In this document: positions 19,092-27,381 of the stretch, in pieces
Numbering within the stretch: position 1 is the stretch's first letter
Layout of the letters: each line of letters starts with the position of its first letter
Assembly (NCBI RefSeq): GCF_012933655.1
Contig: NZ_JABBJJ010000041.1
Span: forward strand, 1 to 54,933
Length of the DNA: 54,933 bases
Origin: Pyxidicoccus fallax
GTDB lineage: Bacteria > Myxococcota > Myxococcia > Myxococcales > Myxococcaceae
Direction: 5' to 3'
The notes under the pieces: model-generated
Database searches by the model: none
Seen by the model: only the letters and a program-made list of their open reading frames with translations
Told to the model about the DNA's origin: nothing
Translations under genes and position numbers: made by a program

Positions 19092-19957
19092 CGCTTGGGC
19101 CTCTCCACTCCGTCTCTGGGAGAGACAATCCTGGGTCTGACGTGGAGCGCCGCCAGATAGAGTTCGTCCTGTCTGTCGCCTGTCCAGCGGCCACTTCTAT
19201 AGATGCTCCAGCCTGCTGGATTGCTATCGGGGCACGGGAACTTCATGTCGTACACGTGGATGATGACGCCCTCGCCATCCATGAGGACAATGTCCGGCGC
19301 GATGCTGCCCTCCAGGGCAATCACGCCCAAGTTCGACACGAGCTGGTCTTCCGTCTTCTTGTCCAGGTACTCCCACTGCCCCGTCCGCTCGTTGAACTGG
19401 AAGCGAGGCTCCAGCAGGTAGCGCCCCGGCAGCAGCTTCCCCAAGGCCGCGTGGAGGCACGGCTTGACCACTTTGTGCTTGTGGCGCCCCAGGAACATGG
19501 CCCACGTCTGCCCTGGCATCGTGAGCTGCCTGCATTGCTCCGCCGTAGGGCTCCGGCCACCGAAGAAGGCGTCACGGGCCTCCTGCTCCGCCCCGCGCAC
19601 ACACCGCCAGATGGCCTTCTCGACCGTCGCGTGCAGGTCCGCGGCCAGTTCCACGCCCCGTTGCTCGGCGGAGTTGAACCTGGGTTGCAGCGCGACAGCC
19701 ACCGCCGTGCCAGCGGCAGCGCCCTGCATCAGCTTCCGCTTCACCTCCTCCGACACACCCGATTCGCCGGGGTTGGGCGTCCCCGTGCACTTCTCCCACT
19801 GGCCCGGGTTCTTCTTGAGACAACATTCCACCGTGAGGTCCCGGGGGCCACACTGAAGGTCCGCCTCATTCAACGCGGACTCCGCCAGGCACCCGCACTG
19901 GAGCAGGACCAGGAGCAACAGCAACCGAGCGGCCACGTGTCTCTCGCCTGGGCTCAT
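19088..19957 (-). CDS. Lipoprotein with PD-(D/E)xK-like C-terminal domain, candidate SitA-like toxin
   Basis: 289 residues from ATG 19955-19957. Residues 1-23 form a lipoprotein signal (RLLLLLVLLQ then Cys21/Cys23). A Cys-rich stretch (Cys36, 45, 46, 57) and a short Ala/Val-rich segment (79-90) follow. The C-terminal part has PDIV (221-224), an acidic turn, YDMKF (236-240, with DxK) and QDELYLAAL (263-271), the spacing expected of a PD-(D/E)xK nuclease fold with a QxxxY helix. In Myxococcus, SitA toxins are lipoproteins with variable C-terminal toxin domains moved between cells by outer-membrane exchange, each followed by an immunity gene sitI; this pair has that layout. No sitB-like gene lies upstream, since the neighbour at 20042 is divergent. 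Nuclease activity and Sit membership are inferences. Confidence 0.6.
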   Translation of the reverse strand: MSPGERHVAARLLLLLVLLQCGCLAESALNEADLQCGPRDLTVECCLKKNPGQWEKCTGTPNPGESGVSEEVKRKLMQGAAAGTAVAVALQPRFNSAEQRGVELAADLHATVEKAIWRCVRGAEQEARDAFFGGRSPTAEQCRQLTMPGQTWAMFLGRHKHKVVKPCLHAALGKLLPGRYLLEPRFQFNERTGQWEYLDKKTEDQLVSNLGVIALEGSIAPDIVLMDGEGVIIHVYDMKFPCPDSNPAGWSIYRSGRWTGDRQDELYLAALHVRPRIVSPRDGVERPKR

Positions 19958-20041
19958 CGAGTCAAAGGTAACATCGCCGCGTGGAACGCCTGGTCCTGAT
20001 GAAGTCCACGCCCCCTGAATCGCGAGAGCGGTGAGGCCCCA

Positions 20042-21412
20042 GTGAGCAACGACCCCATCCGCAGCGAACCGGCGACGCCGGAGGTGGAGCCATCATCAGG
20101 TCCACAGCGGCGCCGCACCCGACGACAGCTCCTGCTCTGGGCCCTGGGGCTCACGCCCATCCTCGCGGGAGGTGGCCTCACCACCTTCCGGTGGAAGCGC
20201 AAGGCGGAGGAGGAGGCCCGGGCCGCGCCACTCACCCAGGCCGCCGCCTACTACCTGTTCGCGAACCATCCCGAGGCGGGGATTCATATCGAGAAGGCGC
20301 TGCGCGAATCGAGCACCTACGCGCCAGCCCTCCTGCTGCGCGCCTGCGCCGAACTGGAAGCCGGCAACGAAGCCGCGGCGCGGAGCACCCTCGCGCATAC
20401 CTCCCTGCGCGACACTCCGGAGGCGAAGCTGCTGCTCGAGCTCGCCACGCGACGCCCGGACTCGCCGAGCGTGCGGCAGGCCTTCTTCGATGCCTGGAAG
20501 GCGCTCGGACATCCCGACTTCACGAAGAGCGCCCTGCTCCCCGAACCGCTGGAGCAGGACATCCTGCTCGCCGATCCGGAAGCCAGCTACGAGCGGGCCA
20601 ACGAGGCCCAGCGCTTCGCCCTGAATGTGCTCACGCTGGACAGCTGCCATAAGAAGTGCCTCTTCGAAATCGATGGGCAGTTCATGAAGACCACCTCGGT
20701 GCCCCTGCTCGTGAGCAGCCACGAGCAGGTCAACCGTGGGTCGGAGTGGAACCTCCGGGAGCTCATGCTGCCTTCCGTGCTCTACCGGCTCCGGGAGCTC
20801 ACCGGCCCCTCGCCGCGGAGCCTCCAGGTCGCGCTGCTGTTCTTCTTCCATGCACTGGACGAGCGGCGGCCCTCGGCCCTCTTCAACCGGGGCGACCTGG
20901 CCACGCTCGAGAAGCTCCTCTCGATTCCGGAGTGGAAGCCGGTCTCCAACGAGCAGCACTTCCGCGAGATGCGCGCCCTCTTCGACGGCCTGCTGGACGC
21001 CCCCGGCCACCACGCGTGGCGGATGGTCTTCCTGGCGCAGGGGCCGTCACTGGGCATGAAGCTCGTGCGACGCGCGCAGGCCAGCAAGGACCAGCTGACC
21101 GACGACGAGCAGCAGTGGCTGGGACGGCTGCTCTGGGAGTATGGCAAGCGCGTCAGCCAGGAGCGCTCCCACGTGGAGCTGGACCTGGGCATCCGGCTCC
21201 AGAGGGTCGGCTCCGAGCTGTCGAGGCACGTTCCGGACAAGGAAGAGGTCGTGGACCGTTGGATGGAGCTGGTCTCCTGGGAGCAGGCCATGGCGCGCGC
21301 GGGCTGCTACCGCTGGCCGCTGCCGTCGCTCCAGGAGGATTTCTACGCGGCCCGGGCTCGCGACGAGGACTCGTGGATGAAGGCCTTCGCGGGCGTGGGC
21401 ACGCTCCCCTGA
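20042..21412 (+). CDS. Membrane-anchored protein of unknown function, possibly helical-repeat
   Basis: 456 residues from GTG 20042-20044. An arginine-rich head ending TRRQLLLWALG, reminiscent of a twin-arginine motif, leads into one hydrophobic segment at about 31-46, then a basic stop (RWKRKAEEEAR). The following region LTQAAAYYLFANHPEAGIHIEKALRESSTYAPALLLRACAELEAGN is helical and Ala/Leu-rich in the manner of TPR-like repeats. The rest (about 200-456) is charged and not recognised. It is divergent from the toxin lipoprotein across 84 bases and converges on the lipoprotein gene at 21422 with a nine-base gap. No function is assigned. Confidence 0.65.
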   Translation: MSNDPIRSEPATPEVEPSSGPQRRRTRRQLLLWALGLTPILAGGGLTTFRWKRKAEEEARAAPLTQAAAYYLFANHPEAGIHIEKALRESSTYAPALLLRACAELEAGNEAAARSTLAHTSLRDTPEAKLLLELATRRPDSPSVRQAFFDAWKALGHPDFTKSALLPEPLEQDILLADPEASYERANEAQRFALNVLTLDSCHKKCLFEIDGQFMKTTSVPLLVSSHEQVNRGSEWNLRELMLPSVLYRLRELTGPSPRSLQVALLFFFHALDERRPSALFNRGDLATLEKLLSIPEWKPVSNEQHFREMRALFDGLLDAPGHHAWRMVFLAQGPSLGMKLVRRAQASKDQLTDDEQQWLGRLLWEYGKRVSQERSHVELDLGIRLQRVGSELSRHVPDKEEVVDRWMELVSWEQAMARAGCYRWPLPSLQEDFYAARARDEDSWMKAFAGVGTLP

Positions 21413-21421
21413 CCGCCCGCC

Positions 21422-22342
21422 TCAGCCCCCGTCCCTCGCTCCCCGGGGCGTCGGGAAGACGAAGCACAGCTCGTCGAACCATGGCTCGCCCGGCGCCGAG
21501 TACGTGCCACTGAGCGCCCGCGCCGCCTGGGCCACCTCGGTGCCGAACGACGGCACGAGGCACAGGTCCTCCGACGTCTTGAAGCGCCCCTTGAGCAGCC
21601 CCAGCCCGCGGCGCAGCGTGGCGAGGTCCTGCCGTCCTCCGCGCACCGGAACCGACGGGCCATTCGGGTCCGGCCCCGGCAGCTTGCCCACGCTGGTGGT
21701 CAGCTCGAAACCATCCGCGCGCATGATGATGCGCAGCTTGCCGGGCGCCACCTCCTCGAGCCACGCGCGGAAGCCCGCCTCGTCACGCAGCACCAGCGGG
21801 TACGCCACCGGCGCGTCCGGGTGCTTCAACCACACCTTCTCCGCCGAGTCCCGCAACACCACCAGCAGCTCGGACACCTGCACCAGGAACGTGTCCGCGT
21901 CCGGCACCAGCAGCACCTCGCGCCCCTTCACCCGCTCCGCCAGGCGCGCCGCCTCCGCCGAACGCGTGGCCTCGAAGGACTCCTGCCCCAGCCGCACCCG
22001 CTCCCCCGCCAGCTCCAGGCGGAGGGCCTCCTTGGGAAGCTCCTCGCCGAACACCAGCGCCGTTTCCACCTCGGGCGGCTCGGCCTCGGCCACCGCGCCC
22101 GCGTCCCGGGGCGCTGCGCCCCCGCCCGACGCGAGCGACGGCAGCGGCTCGGGCTTCAGGGATTGGAGCGGCTCGGCCGGCTTCTCCTCGCGACAGCCCG
22201 TCAGCACCACGAGGAGCACGGCGACGAGCCCGCGCGCCGCGAGCCCTCCCGCGCGGAGGCCCCGAGCCACCGGCCACATCCACCGGGCGCCAGCGTCCAG
22301 CCGCGATGCCCCGGGGACCCTCCTCCGAGCGCGCCCGCTCAC
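21422..22342 (-). CDS. Lipoprotein of unknown function
   Basis: 306 residues if started at GTG 22340-22342, which overlaps the App1-like gene stop as GTGA; 285 if started at ATG 22277-22279. The second start gives a cleaner signal, GLRAGGLAARGLVAVLLVVLTGC, with LTGC as lipobox. After a Pro/Glu-rich linker come two stretches (REVLLVPDADTFLVQVSELL, and later DLCLVPSFGTEVAQAARAL) that loosely resemble duplicated ExbD/TolR-like periplasmic modules. That likeness is weak and is not used to name it. The coupling to the phosphatase gene suggests a shared envelope role. Confidence 0.65.
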   Translation of the reverse strand: MSGRARRRVPGASRLDAGARWMWPVARGLRAGGLAARGLVAVLLVVLTGCREEKPAEPLQSLKPEPLPSLASGGGAAPRDAGAVAEAEPPEVETALVFGEELPKEALRLELAGERVRLGQESFEATRSAEAARLAERVKGREVLLVPDADTFLVQVSELLVVLRDSAEKVWLKHPDAPVAYPLVLRDEAGFRAWLEEVAPGKLRIIMRADGFELTTSVGKLPGPDPNGPSVPVRGGRQDLATLRRGLGLLKGRFKTSEDLCLVPSFGTEVAQAARALSGTYSAPGEPWFDELCFVFPTPRGARDGG

Positions 22343-23370
22343 GGCGCTGTCTGCCCCGCCGTGGCCGCGGGTGCAGGCTTCGCGAACGCGGTGGCCACGC
22401 AGGCCGCGTCCGCCAGCCCCTGGGCCGCGGCGTGCGCCGCCGCGTCACCCGAGTCCTTGAACAGCACCATGCCCTCGAAGCGGGTCTTGTCCTCCGTGCG
22501 CCCCGCGTCGCGGATGTAGATGGCCTTCACGCGTCCGGGGAACTCGTCGCGAATCTGCGCGTACACCTCCGGGTCCTTCTCCCCCGAGTCCCCCACCAGC
22601 ACCACCGGCTGGGAGAACTGATGGAGCAGGCGGCGGATGGCGGGCTGCTTGTAGCCGGACAGCGTCCCCGGGCCGAGGTCCCGCAGGTACAGCCCGAAGC
22701 CCGCAGGGAAGCCGTGGCGGTCCAGGAACGTGCGGATGCGCGACAGGTACTGGATGGGCGACCCGCTCACCAGCGCGAACGCCGGCGACGCGGGCTTGCG
22801 CAGGCACCCGTAGAACGCCGCCATGCCCGGCACCACCGCCTGCGTGTCCCCGTCCTTCAGCAGCGCCGACTCCACCAGCTTCACGGGGTTCGTCACGTTC
22901 GTCACCGCCACCGTGTCGTCGAAGTCCGACACCACCAGCAGCGGCGCCGTGTCCGGGATGACCTCCACCGGCGCGCGCGCCGAGGCGCCCTGCACCTTCG
23001 CCTCCGCCTCCGCCGTCCCCTGCGGGAAGCGCTGGCCCTCGGGCGGACGCAGGTTCACCTCGAAGTTGCCGTCGTGGCCGCTCTTCACCTTCGCCACCAC
23101 GCCCTGGAAGGACACCTCCACCGAGGCCCCCTCCCAGTTGGCCGCCGTCAGCCTCCGGACATTGCGGGTCAGCGCCGAGCTGCCTCCGGAAGGGGCGTCC
23201 TTGAGCACGCGTCCCTGGAGGAGTACGCCCTCCGGCCTTCCCAATGCGGGGGCCAGCAGCACGGCTGGCTCCGCGGACGCGACATGTGTGCAGAGGAGTA
23301 GAACGATACCCAAAGGGCGAGCGAGCGCTATCAACGGAATTTTCCTATGGCAGCGGTTAGCATACCCCAT
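22339..23370 (-). CDS. Secreted App1-family phosphatidate phosphatase-like protein
   Basis: Belongs to the DUF2183/App1 family of HAD phosphatases; the yeast member dephosphorylates phosphatidic acid. The 343-residue product has an N-terminal signal ending near THVASA, a beta-rich domain (about 45-140), then the catalytic part with the HAD nucleophile motif VVSDFDDTVAVTN (DxDxT near 149-153), FALVSGSPIQYLSRI and LVGDSGEKDPEVYAQI. ATG 23368-23370 was chosen over a GTG at 23383-23385 because the latter leaves only 14 bases to the divergent kinase frame. A TTG at 23332-23334, preceded by AGGA, would give a still more compact signal peptide. Export implies action in the periplasm or on outer lipids. 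Confidence 0.8.
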   Translation of the reverse strand: MGYANRCHRKIPLIALARPLGIVLLLCTHVASAEPAVLLAPALGRPEGVLLQGRVLKDAPSGGSSALTRNVRRLTAANWEGASVEVSFQGVVAKVKSGHDGNFEVNLRPPEGQRFPQGTAEAEAKVQGASARAPVEVIPDTAPLLVVSDFDDTVAVTNVTNPVKLVESALLKDGDTQAVVPGMAAFYGCLRKPASPAFALVSGSPIQYLSRIRTFLDRHGFPAGFGLYLRDLGPGTLSGYKQPAIRRLLHQFSQPVVLVGDSGEKDPEVYAQIRDEFPGRVKAIYIRDAGRTEDKTRFEGMVLFKDSGDAAAHAAAQGLADAACVATAFAKPAPAATAGQTAP

Positions 23371-23450
23371 GATAGCCTGCCCCACCCCGCGGCGGCAGCG
23401 TGGAGGGCCAGGTGCGGCAGCCCGGTACGCGCGAAGGAGCCGGAACGAAC

Positions 23451-25949
23451 GTGCAGCAGCCTTCCGAAGGGCTCCATTTCGGGAAGTACAAGCTGCTCGA
23501 GCGCATCGCGACGGGCGGGATGGCGGAGATCTACCGCGCCCGGATGACGGCGGCCGCGGGGGTCACCAAGCCCGTCGTCATCAAGAAAATCCTGCCCGGC
23601 TACGCGGACAACAGCGCCTTCGTGTCCATGTTCGTCAACGAGGCGCGCATCGCCGCGGGGCTGAGCCACGGCAACATCGCCCAGGTCTTCGACTTCGGCG
23701 AGGTGGACGGGCAGTACTTCATCGCCATGGAGTGGGTGGACGGCCACCCGCTGTCTCGCGTGCTGCGGCGCGCGCGGGAGAAGGGGCTGTACACGCTTCC
23801 CCAGCCCCTGGCGCTGCTCATCGCGGTGGAGGTGCTGGAGGGGCTGGCGTACGCGCACACCCGGCTGGATGAGCGCGGGCGGCCGATGCACATCGTCCAC
23901 CGCGACGTCAGCCCGCAGAACGTGCTCGTCAGCTACGAGGGCCAGGTGAAGCTGGTGGACTTTGGCATCGCCAAGGCCCGGCTGGCCGGCGGCGGCGAGG
24001 CGGAGGACACCGACGTGAAGGGCAAGTACGCCTACTTCGCGCCGGAGCAGGCCCGCGGGCGCGAGCTGGACGCGCGCACGGACGTCTTCGCCGCGGGCGT
24101 CGTCCTCTACGAGATGCTGTGCGGGCGGCTGCCCTTCGAAGGGCGCATGGAGGACGTGCTGCGCAAGGTCGCCCTGGGCGACTTCCCGCGCCCCCGGGAC
24201 CTCAACAAGGACATCCCCCCCGCGCTGGAGCGCATCCTCCTCACCGCCCTGGCGGTGGAGCGGGAGCAGCGCTTCCGCTCGTCGGAGGCATTCGCGGAGG
24301 CACTCGCCCGCTACCTCCACACGGCCGCTCCGGACGTGTCTCCCCGGGCCCGCGCCCACTTCATGAGCTACCTCTTCGAGGCGGAGCTGGTGGGGGACGG
24401 GCGCCCGGTGCTGCTGCCACGCGAGTTCCTGGCGCAGATGGCGCGCTGGACGAACGGCCCCGCGGAGCGGCGCACGCCTCGCGAGCTGCCCGCGCTGCGC
24501 GACCTGCCGCCCCCACCTCCCTCCGTGCCCGTCGAAGGCCGCCGCGAGCGCACCACCCAGCCCATTCCCGTGGTGTCCCCCTCCTCCGAGGCGCCCGCCT
24601 CGGAGCGCGTCACCACGCAGCCCATCGACCTGCCGCGGGAGCTCACCGCGTCCGAGGACCCGGACCGGGGCACCACGCAGCCCGTGGACCTGCCCCAGGA
24701 ACTCACCGCGCCCTCCGCGCCACCGCGAAGCGCGCCCCCGCCCATGGCGCCGCCCGCGAACGTCGCCATGCCCGCCGCGCTGGAGCGGGACGTCACCCCG
24801 TTCGAGGACCTCGCCGAGCCCTCCGCCCCCGAGGCGCGGGCCCGCCTGCCGCGCCGGGTGATGCTGGGCGCGCCGGTGCTGGTGGCGCTGATGGCCATGG
24901 CGGCGATGCTGGTGATGGGCAACACGGGCACCTTCTCCGTGGAGCTGAGCTCCACGCCGCCGGGCGCCACCATCCGCGTGGATGGCCGGCCGCTGCCGTC
25001 CCGCACGCCCGCGCTCATCACCCACCTGCCCGCCGACACCGAGCACCTGCTGGAGGTGCACGTGACGGGCATGGTGCCGTGGAGCCAGATGGTGCGCGCC
25101 GAGCGCGGCACCACCCTGGCCGTCCATGCCCGTCTGCGCCCGAGGGCGGCGGGGGCCTCGCCGCCGGGCGTGCTCGCGTCGAAGCAGGGCCGGTCACCGC
25201 CGCTCCAGGAGGCCGTCATGCCCGCCGGGCGTGTCCTCCTGTCCGCCGTGAGCCACTCCTTCCGCGTCCCCGTCCTGTCCGCCGCGGAGCTGAAGCTGGA
25301 CCCGTCGCGCACGTACGCGGTGCGCGTGGAGGGACGGGCCTCGGTGGGCGGCCCCGCGCAGGTGGAGCAGGCCGGCTACTACCTGGAGGGCGGCGAGCGG
25401 CTGCCGGCGCACGAGTCCTTCGGCCTGCTCGGCGCCGAGGAGCGGCTGGTGCGCAACGCCACGCGCCTCTACGTCTTCCTGGTGGACGCCCGGCGCGACG
25501 ACAACCAGGGCGCGCTGCAGGTGCGGGTGCGCGAGCGCGACAGCGGCACCGTCACCACCCTGCGGCTCGACGCGCGCGAGCACGCGCTGAAGCTGTCGCG
25601 CTCGGACCGCTTCCTCCTGCGCGGGCTGGACCCGGCCACCACCTACGAGGTGGTGCTGCGCGACAGCCCCGAGCCCGCGCGCACGCGCGGCTTCGAAGGA
25701 GGGCCCGTGGGCCGGGTGCTCGGCCTCCACGGCACCGGCGAGGGCCCCGATGACGCCGCGGGCGTGCTGGAGCTGCTGGAGGTGGGGCAGCCGGTGCGCC
25801 TGAGGGGGGCTTCCTGGCTGCAGCTCGCCTTCCCGGACGACCACCTGGCGGACAACACGGGCACCCTGCTCCTCGAGGTGGCGCCCGTGACGCCGCCCGC
25901 TGGCCCGGCCGCTCCGCGCGCACCGAGCCGGCTCATCAACGGCCCCTAG
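23451..25949 (+). CDS. Transmembrane Ser/Thr protein kinase with PEGA domain
   Basis: Eukaryotic-like Hanks-type kinase. Numbered from GTG 23451, the 832-residue product has the glycine loop IATGGMAEIY (about 19-28), the ATP-lysine in VIKKIL (45-46), catalytic loop HRDVSPQN (150-157), VDFGIAK and YFAPEQARG. HRDVSPQN is common in myxobacterial kinases. A Pro-rich juxtamembrane stretch contains RTTQPIP, VTTQPID and GTTQPVD repeats, possible phosphorylation sites. One membrane helix (VLVALMAMAAMLVMG) is followed by a PEGA domain (STPPGATIRVDGRPLPSRTP) and about 260 extracytoplasmic residues of unknown fold. An in-frame GTG at 23400 is an alternative start. Divergent from the App1-like gene. Confidence 0.9.
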   Translation: MQQPSEGLHFGKYKLLERIATGGMAEIYRARMTAAAGVTKPVVIKKILPGYADNSAFVSMFVNEARIAAGLSHGNIAQVFDFGEVDGQYFIAMEWVDGHPLSRVLRRAREKGLYTLPQPLALLIAVEVLEGLAYAHTRLDERGRPMHIVHRDVSPQNVLVSYEGQVKLVDFGIAKARLAGGGEAEDTDVKGKYAYFAPEQARGRELDARTDVFAAGVVLYEMLCGRLPFEGRMEDVLRKVALGDFPRPRDLNKDIPPALERILLTALAVEREQRFRSSEAFAEALARYLHTAAPDVSPRARAHFMSYLFEAELVGDGRPVLLPREFLAQMARWTNGPAERRTPRELPALRDLPPPPPSVPVEGRRERTTQPIPVVSPSSEAPASERVTTQPIDLPRELTASEDPDRGTTQPVDLPQELTAPSAPPRSAPPPMAPPANVAMPAALERDVTPFEDLAEPSAPEARARLPRRVMLGAPVLVALMAMAAMLVMGNTGTFSVELSSTPPGATIRVDGRPLPSRTPALITHLPADTEHLLEVHVTGMVPWSQMVRAERGTTLAVHARLRPRAAGASPPGVLASKQGRSPPLQEAVMPAGRVLLSAVSHSFRVPVLSAAELKLDPSRTYAVRVEGRASVGGPAQVEQAGYYLEGGERLPAHESFGLLGAEERLVRNATRLYVFLVDARRDDNQGALQVRVRERDSGTVTTLRLDAREHALKLSRSDRFLLRGLDPATTYEVVLRDSPEPARTRGFEGGPVGRVLGLHGTGEGPDDAAGVLELLEVGQPVRLRGASWLQLAFPDDHLADNTGTLLLEVAPVTPPAGPAAPRAPSRLINGP

Positions 25950-26037
25950 CCGGGCGCTACAGCGGTGCAGCGACCTGTTGCCGAAAAGTTGATCACCCGG
26001 GCGCGCCCCCTACCCTGGGGCCCCTGGAGGCATCACC

Positions 26038-26253
26038 ATGAAGAAACTGGTGGCAGTGCTCGTGTTCGGGGTGGCGCTGATGGGGACGTTGGGTGGGTCC
26101 GCGCGCGTGGACGCGCAGCCGGGAGTCCGGGAGGAACTGGAGCCGACGCAGGCCCAGGTCGAGGCCGCGCTGGACGCGCGGCAGAAGGAACTGCTCGGCA
26201 CCCTCCTGAAGAGTCGAGCGGCGGACGCACGTACGGCGGCATTCCACCGGTAA
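26038..26253 (+). CDS. Small exported protein of unknown function
   Basis: 71 residues from ATG 26038-26040, eight bases after a GGAGG ribosome-binding site. A classical signal peptide (MKKLVAVLVFGVALMGTLGG, ending near VDA-QPG at about 26-27) is followed by a mature part of about 45 residues, largely helical and charged, with no cysteine and no recognisable domain. It lies 88 bases after the kinase gene and 73 before carD on the same strand. Function unknown. Confidence 0.6.
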   Translation: MKKLVAVLVFGVALMGTLGGSARVDAQPGVREELEPTQAQVEAALDARQKELLGTLLKSRAADARTAAFHR

Positions 26254-26326
26254 TCTCGTAGCGTCCGGCGCGGCTCGGTGCTAAGCCCGGGTTTCTCCTG
26301 ACGTTTACCTCGCCCGTGAGGGGGAC

Positions 26327-27292
26327 ATGCCAGAAGGGTCCGCGTCACTCCAGCTCGCGGTCGGCGACCGGGTCGTCTATCCGAACCAGGGGGTCTGCCG
26401 CGTCTCCGCCATCGACGTGAAGGAGGTGGCGGGCCAGAAGCTCACCTTCGTCACGATGCGCCGCGAAGAAGACGGCGCCGTGGTGATGGTGCCACAGGGA
26501 AAGGTGCTCTCCATCGGCGTGCGCAAGGTCGCCACCGCCGAGGACGTGGAGCGCATCTTCGAGTTCCTCCGCTCGGACAGCGACAAGGCGGACCTCGACT
26601 GGAAGCAGCGCGCTCGCACCAACCTGGACCGGATGACCCAGGGTGGCATCCTCGGCCTCGCCGAGGTGGTGAAGGGCCTCCAGGTCCTCAGCGAGCTGCG
26701 CCCCCTGCCGACCAAGGAACGTGAGCTTTACGACAATGCCCGGCACCTCTTGGTGATGGAGGTGGCCGCCGCGCTGGGCACCGCCGAGGTCAACGCCGAG
26801 GACGCCATCGACATCGTCCTCTTCCCGCCCGGCCGCGAGCGCCCCAAGCGCACCGCCGCCGAGTTCCAGCGCGACGACGACGACCTGGGTCTGGACGGCG
26901 ACCTGATGGGTCTGGACGGCGACCTGGACCTGCCTCCGGACGAGGAGGCCCCGGCCGAGTCCTCCGAAGAGGAATCCTCCGAGGAGGGTGGCGAGGAGGC
27001 CGAGTCCGAGGCCGAGGCGGGCGAGGAAGCAGCCCCCAAGAAGCGCGGCCGCCCGCCCAAGGCGAAGGCCGAGGCTCCCGCCGGTGGCGAGGCGCCCGCT
27101 CCGAAGAAGCGCGGCCGTCCGCCCAAGCCCAAGCCGGAGGTCTCCGCCGCCGAGGCAGGGGGCGAGCCTCCCGCGCCCAAGAAGCGTGGCCGCCCGCCCA
27201 AGCCCAAGCCGCCCGAGGTCGAGGGCGCCGCGCCCGCCGCGCCCAAGAAGCGCGGCCGTCCGCCCAAGGCGAAGCCGCCCGAGAGCGAGTGA
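26327..27292 (+). CDS. carD: Global regulator CarD
   Basis: In Myxococcus xanthus CarD acts with CarG at promoters served by ECF sigma factors and controls light-induced carotenoid synthesis and fruiting-body development. The 321-residue product has the N-terminal CarD/CdnL/TRCF domain that binds the RNA polymerase beta subunit (LAVGDRVVYPNQGVCRVSAI onwards, to about 165), an acidic Ser/Glu linker (about 182-234) and a basic tail with four AT-hooks, KKRGRPPK, at about 238, 260, 285 and 307. This HMGA-like layout is found in myxobacterial CarD and separates it from the shorter CdnL. ATG 26327 follows GAGGGGG. A hairpin separates it from carG. Confidence 0.95.
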   Translation: MPEGSASLQLAVGDRVVYPNQGVCRVSAIDVKEVAGQKLTFVTMRREEDGAVVMVPQGKVLSIGVRKVATAEDVERIFEFLRSDSDKADLDWKQRARTNLDRMTQGGILGLAEVVKGLQVLSELRPLPTKERELYDNARHLLVMEVAAALGTAEVNAEDAIDIVLFPPGRERPKRTAAEFQRDDDDLGLDGDLMGLDGDLDLPPDEEAPAESSEEESSEEGGEEAESEAEAGEEAAPKKRGRPPKAKAEAPAGGEAPAPKKRGRPPKPKPEVSAAEAGGEPPAPKKRGRPPKPKPPEVEGAAPAAPKKRGRPPKAKPPESE

Positions 27293-27320
27293 CAGCAGCA
27301 TTGGACCGACGGGCCTTTCC

Positions 27321-27342
27321 GGGGCGGCCACCGTGCCGCCCC
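27321..27342. terminator. GC hairpin between carD and carG
   Basis: GGGGCGGC (27321-27328) and GCCGCCCC (27335-27342) form a perfect 8-bp stem with a six-base loop CACCGT. No T-tract follows. It may attenuate or stabilise one part of a carD-carG transcript rather than fully terminate it. Confidence 0.45.
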
Positions 27343-27381
27343 AGTGAGAGTGGAAGGGCCCTCCCGCCGAGGTGACGCCCC

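Noticed and set aside
21504-22519. Plus-strand frames opposite the lipoprotein and App1-like genes
   Set aside because: Arg/Ser/Pro-rich shadows with no start signal; the minus-strand genes have clear signal peptides and catalytic motifs.
27039-27285. Possible tandem DNA repeat
   Set aside because: The repeated bases encode the four KKRGRPPK AT-hooks of CarD and are explained by protein function.
26345-27331. Repetitive protein on the minus strand opposite carD
   Set aside because: The repeats are the reverse reading of the four AT-hooks and acidic linker of CarD.
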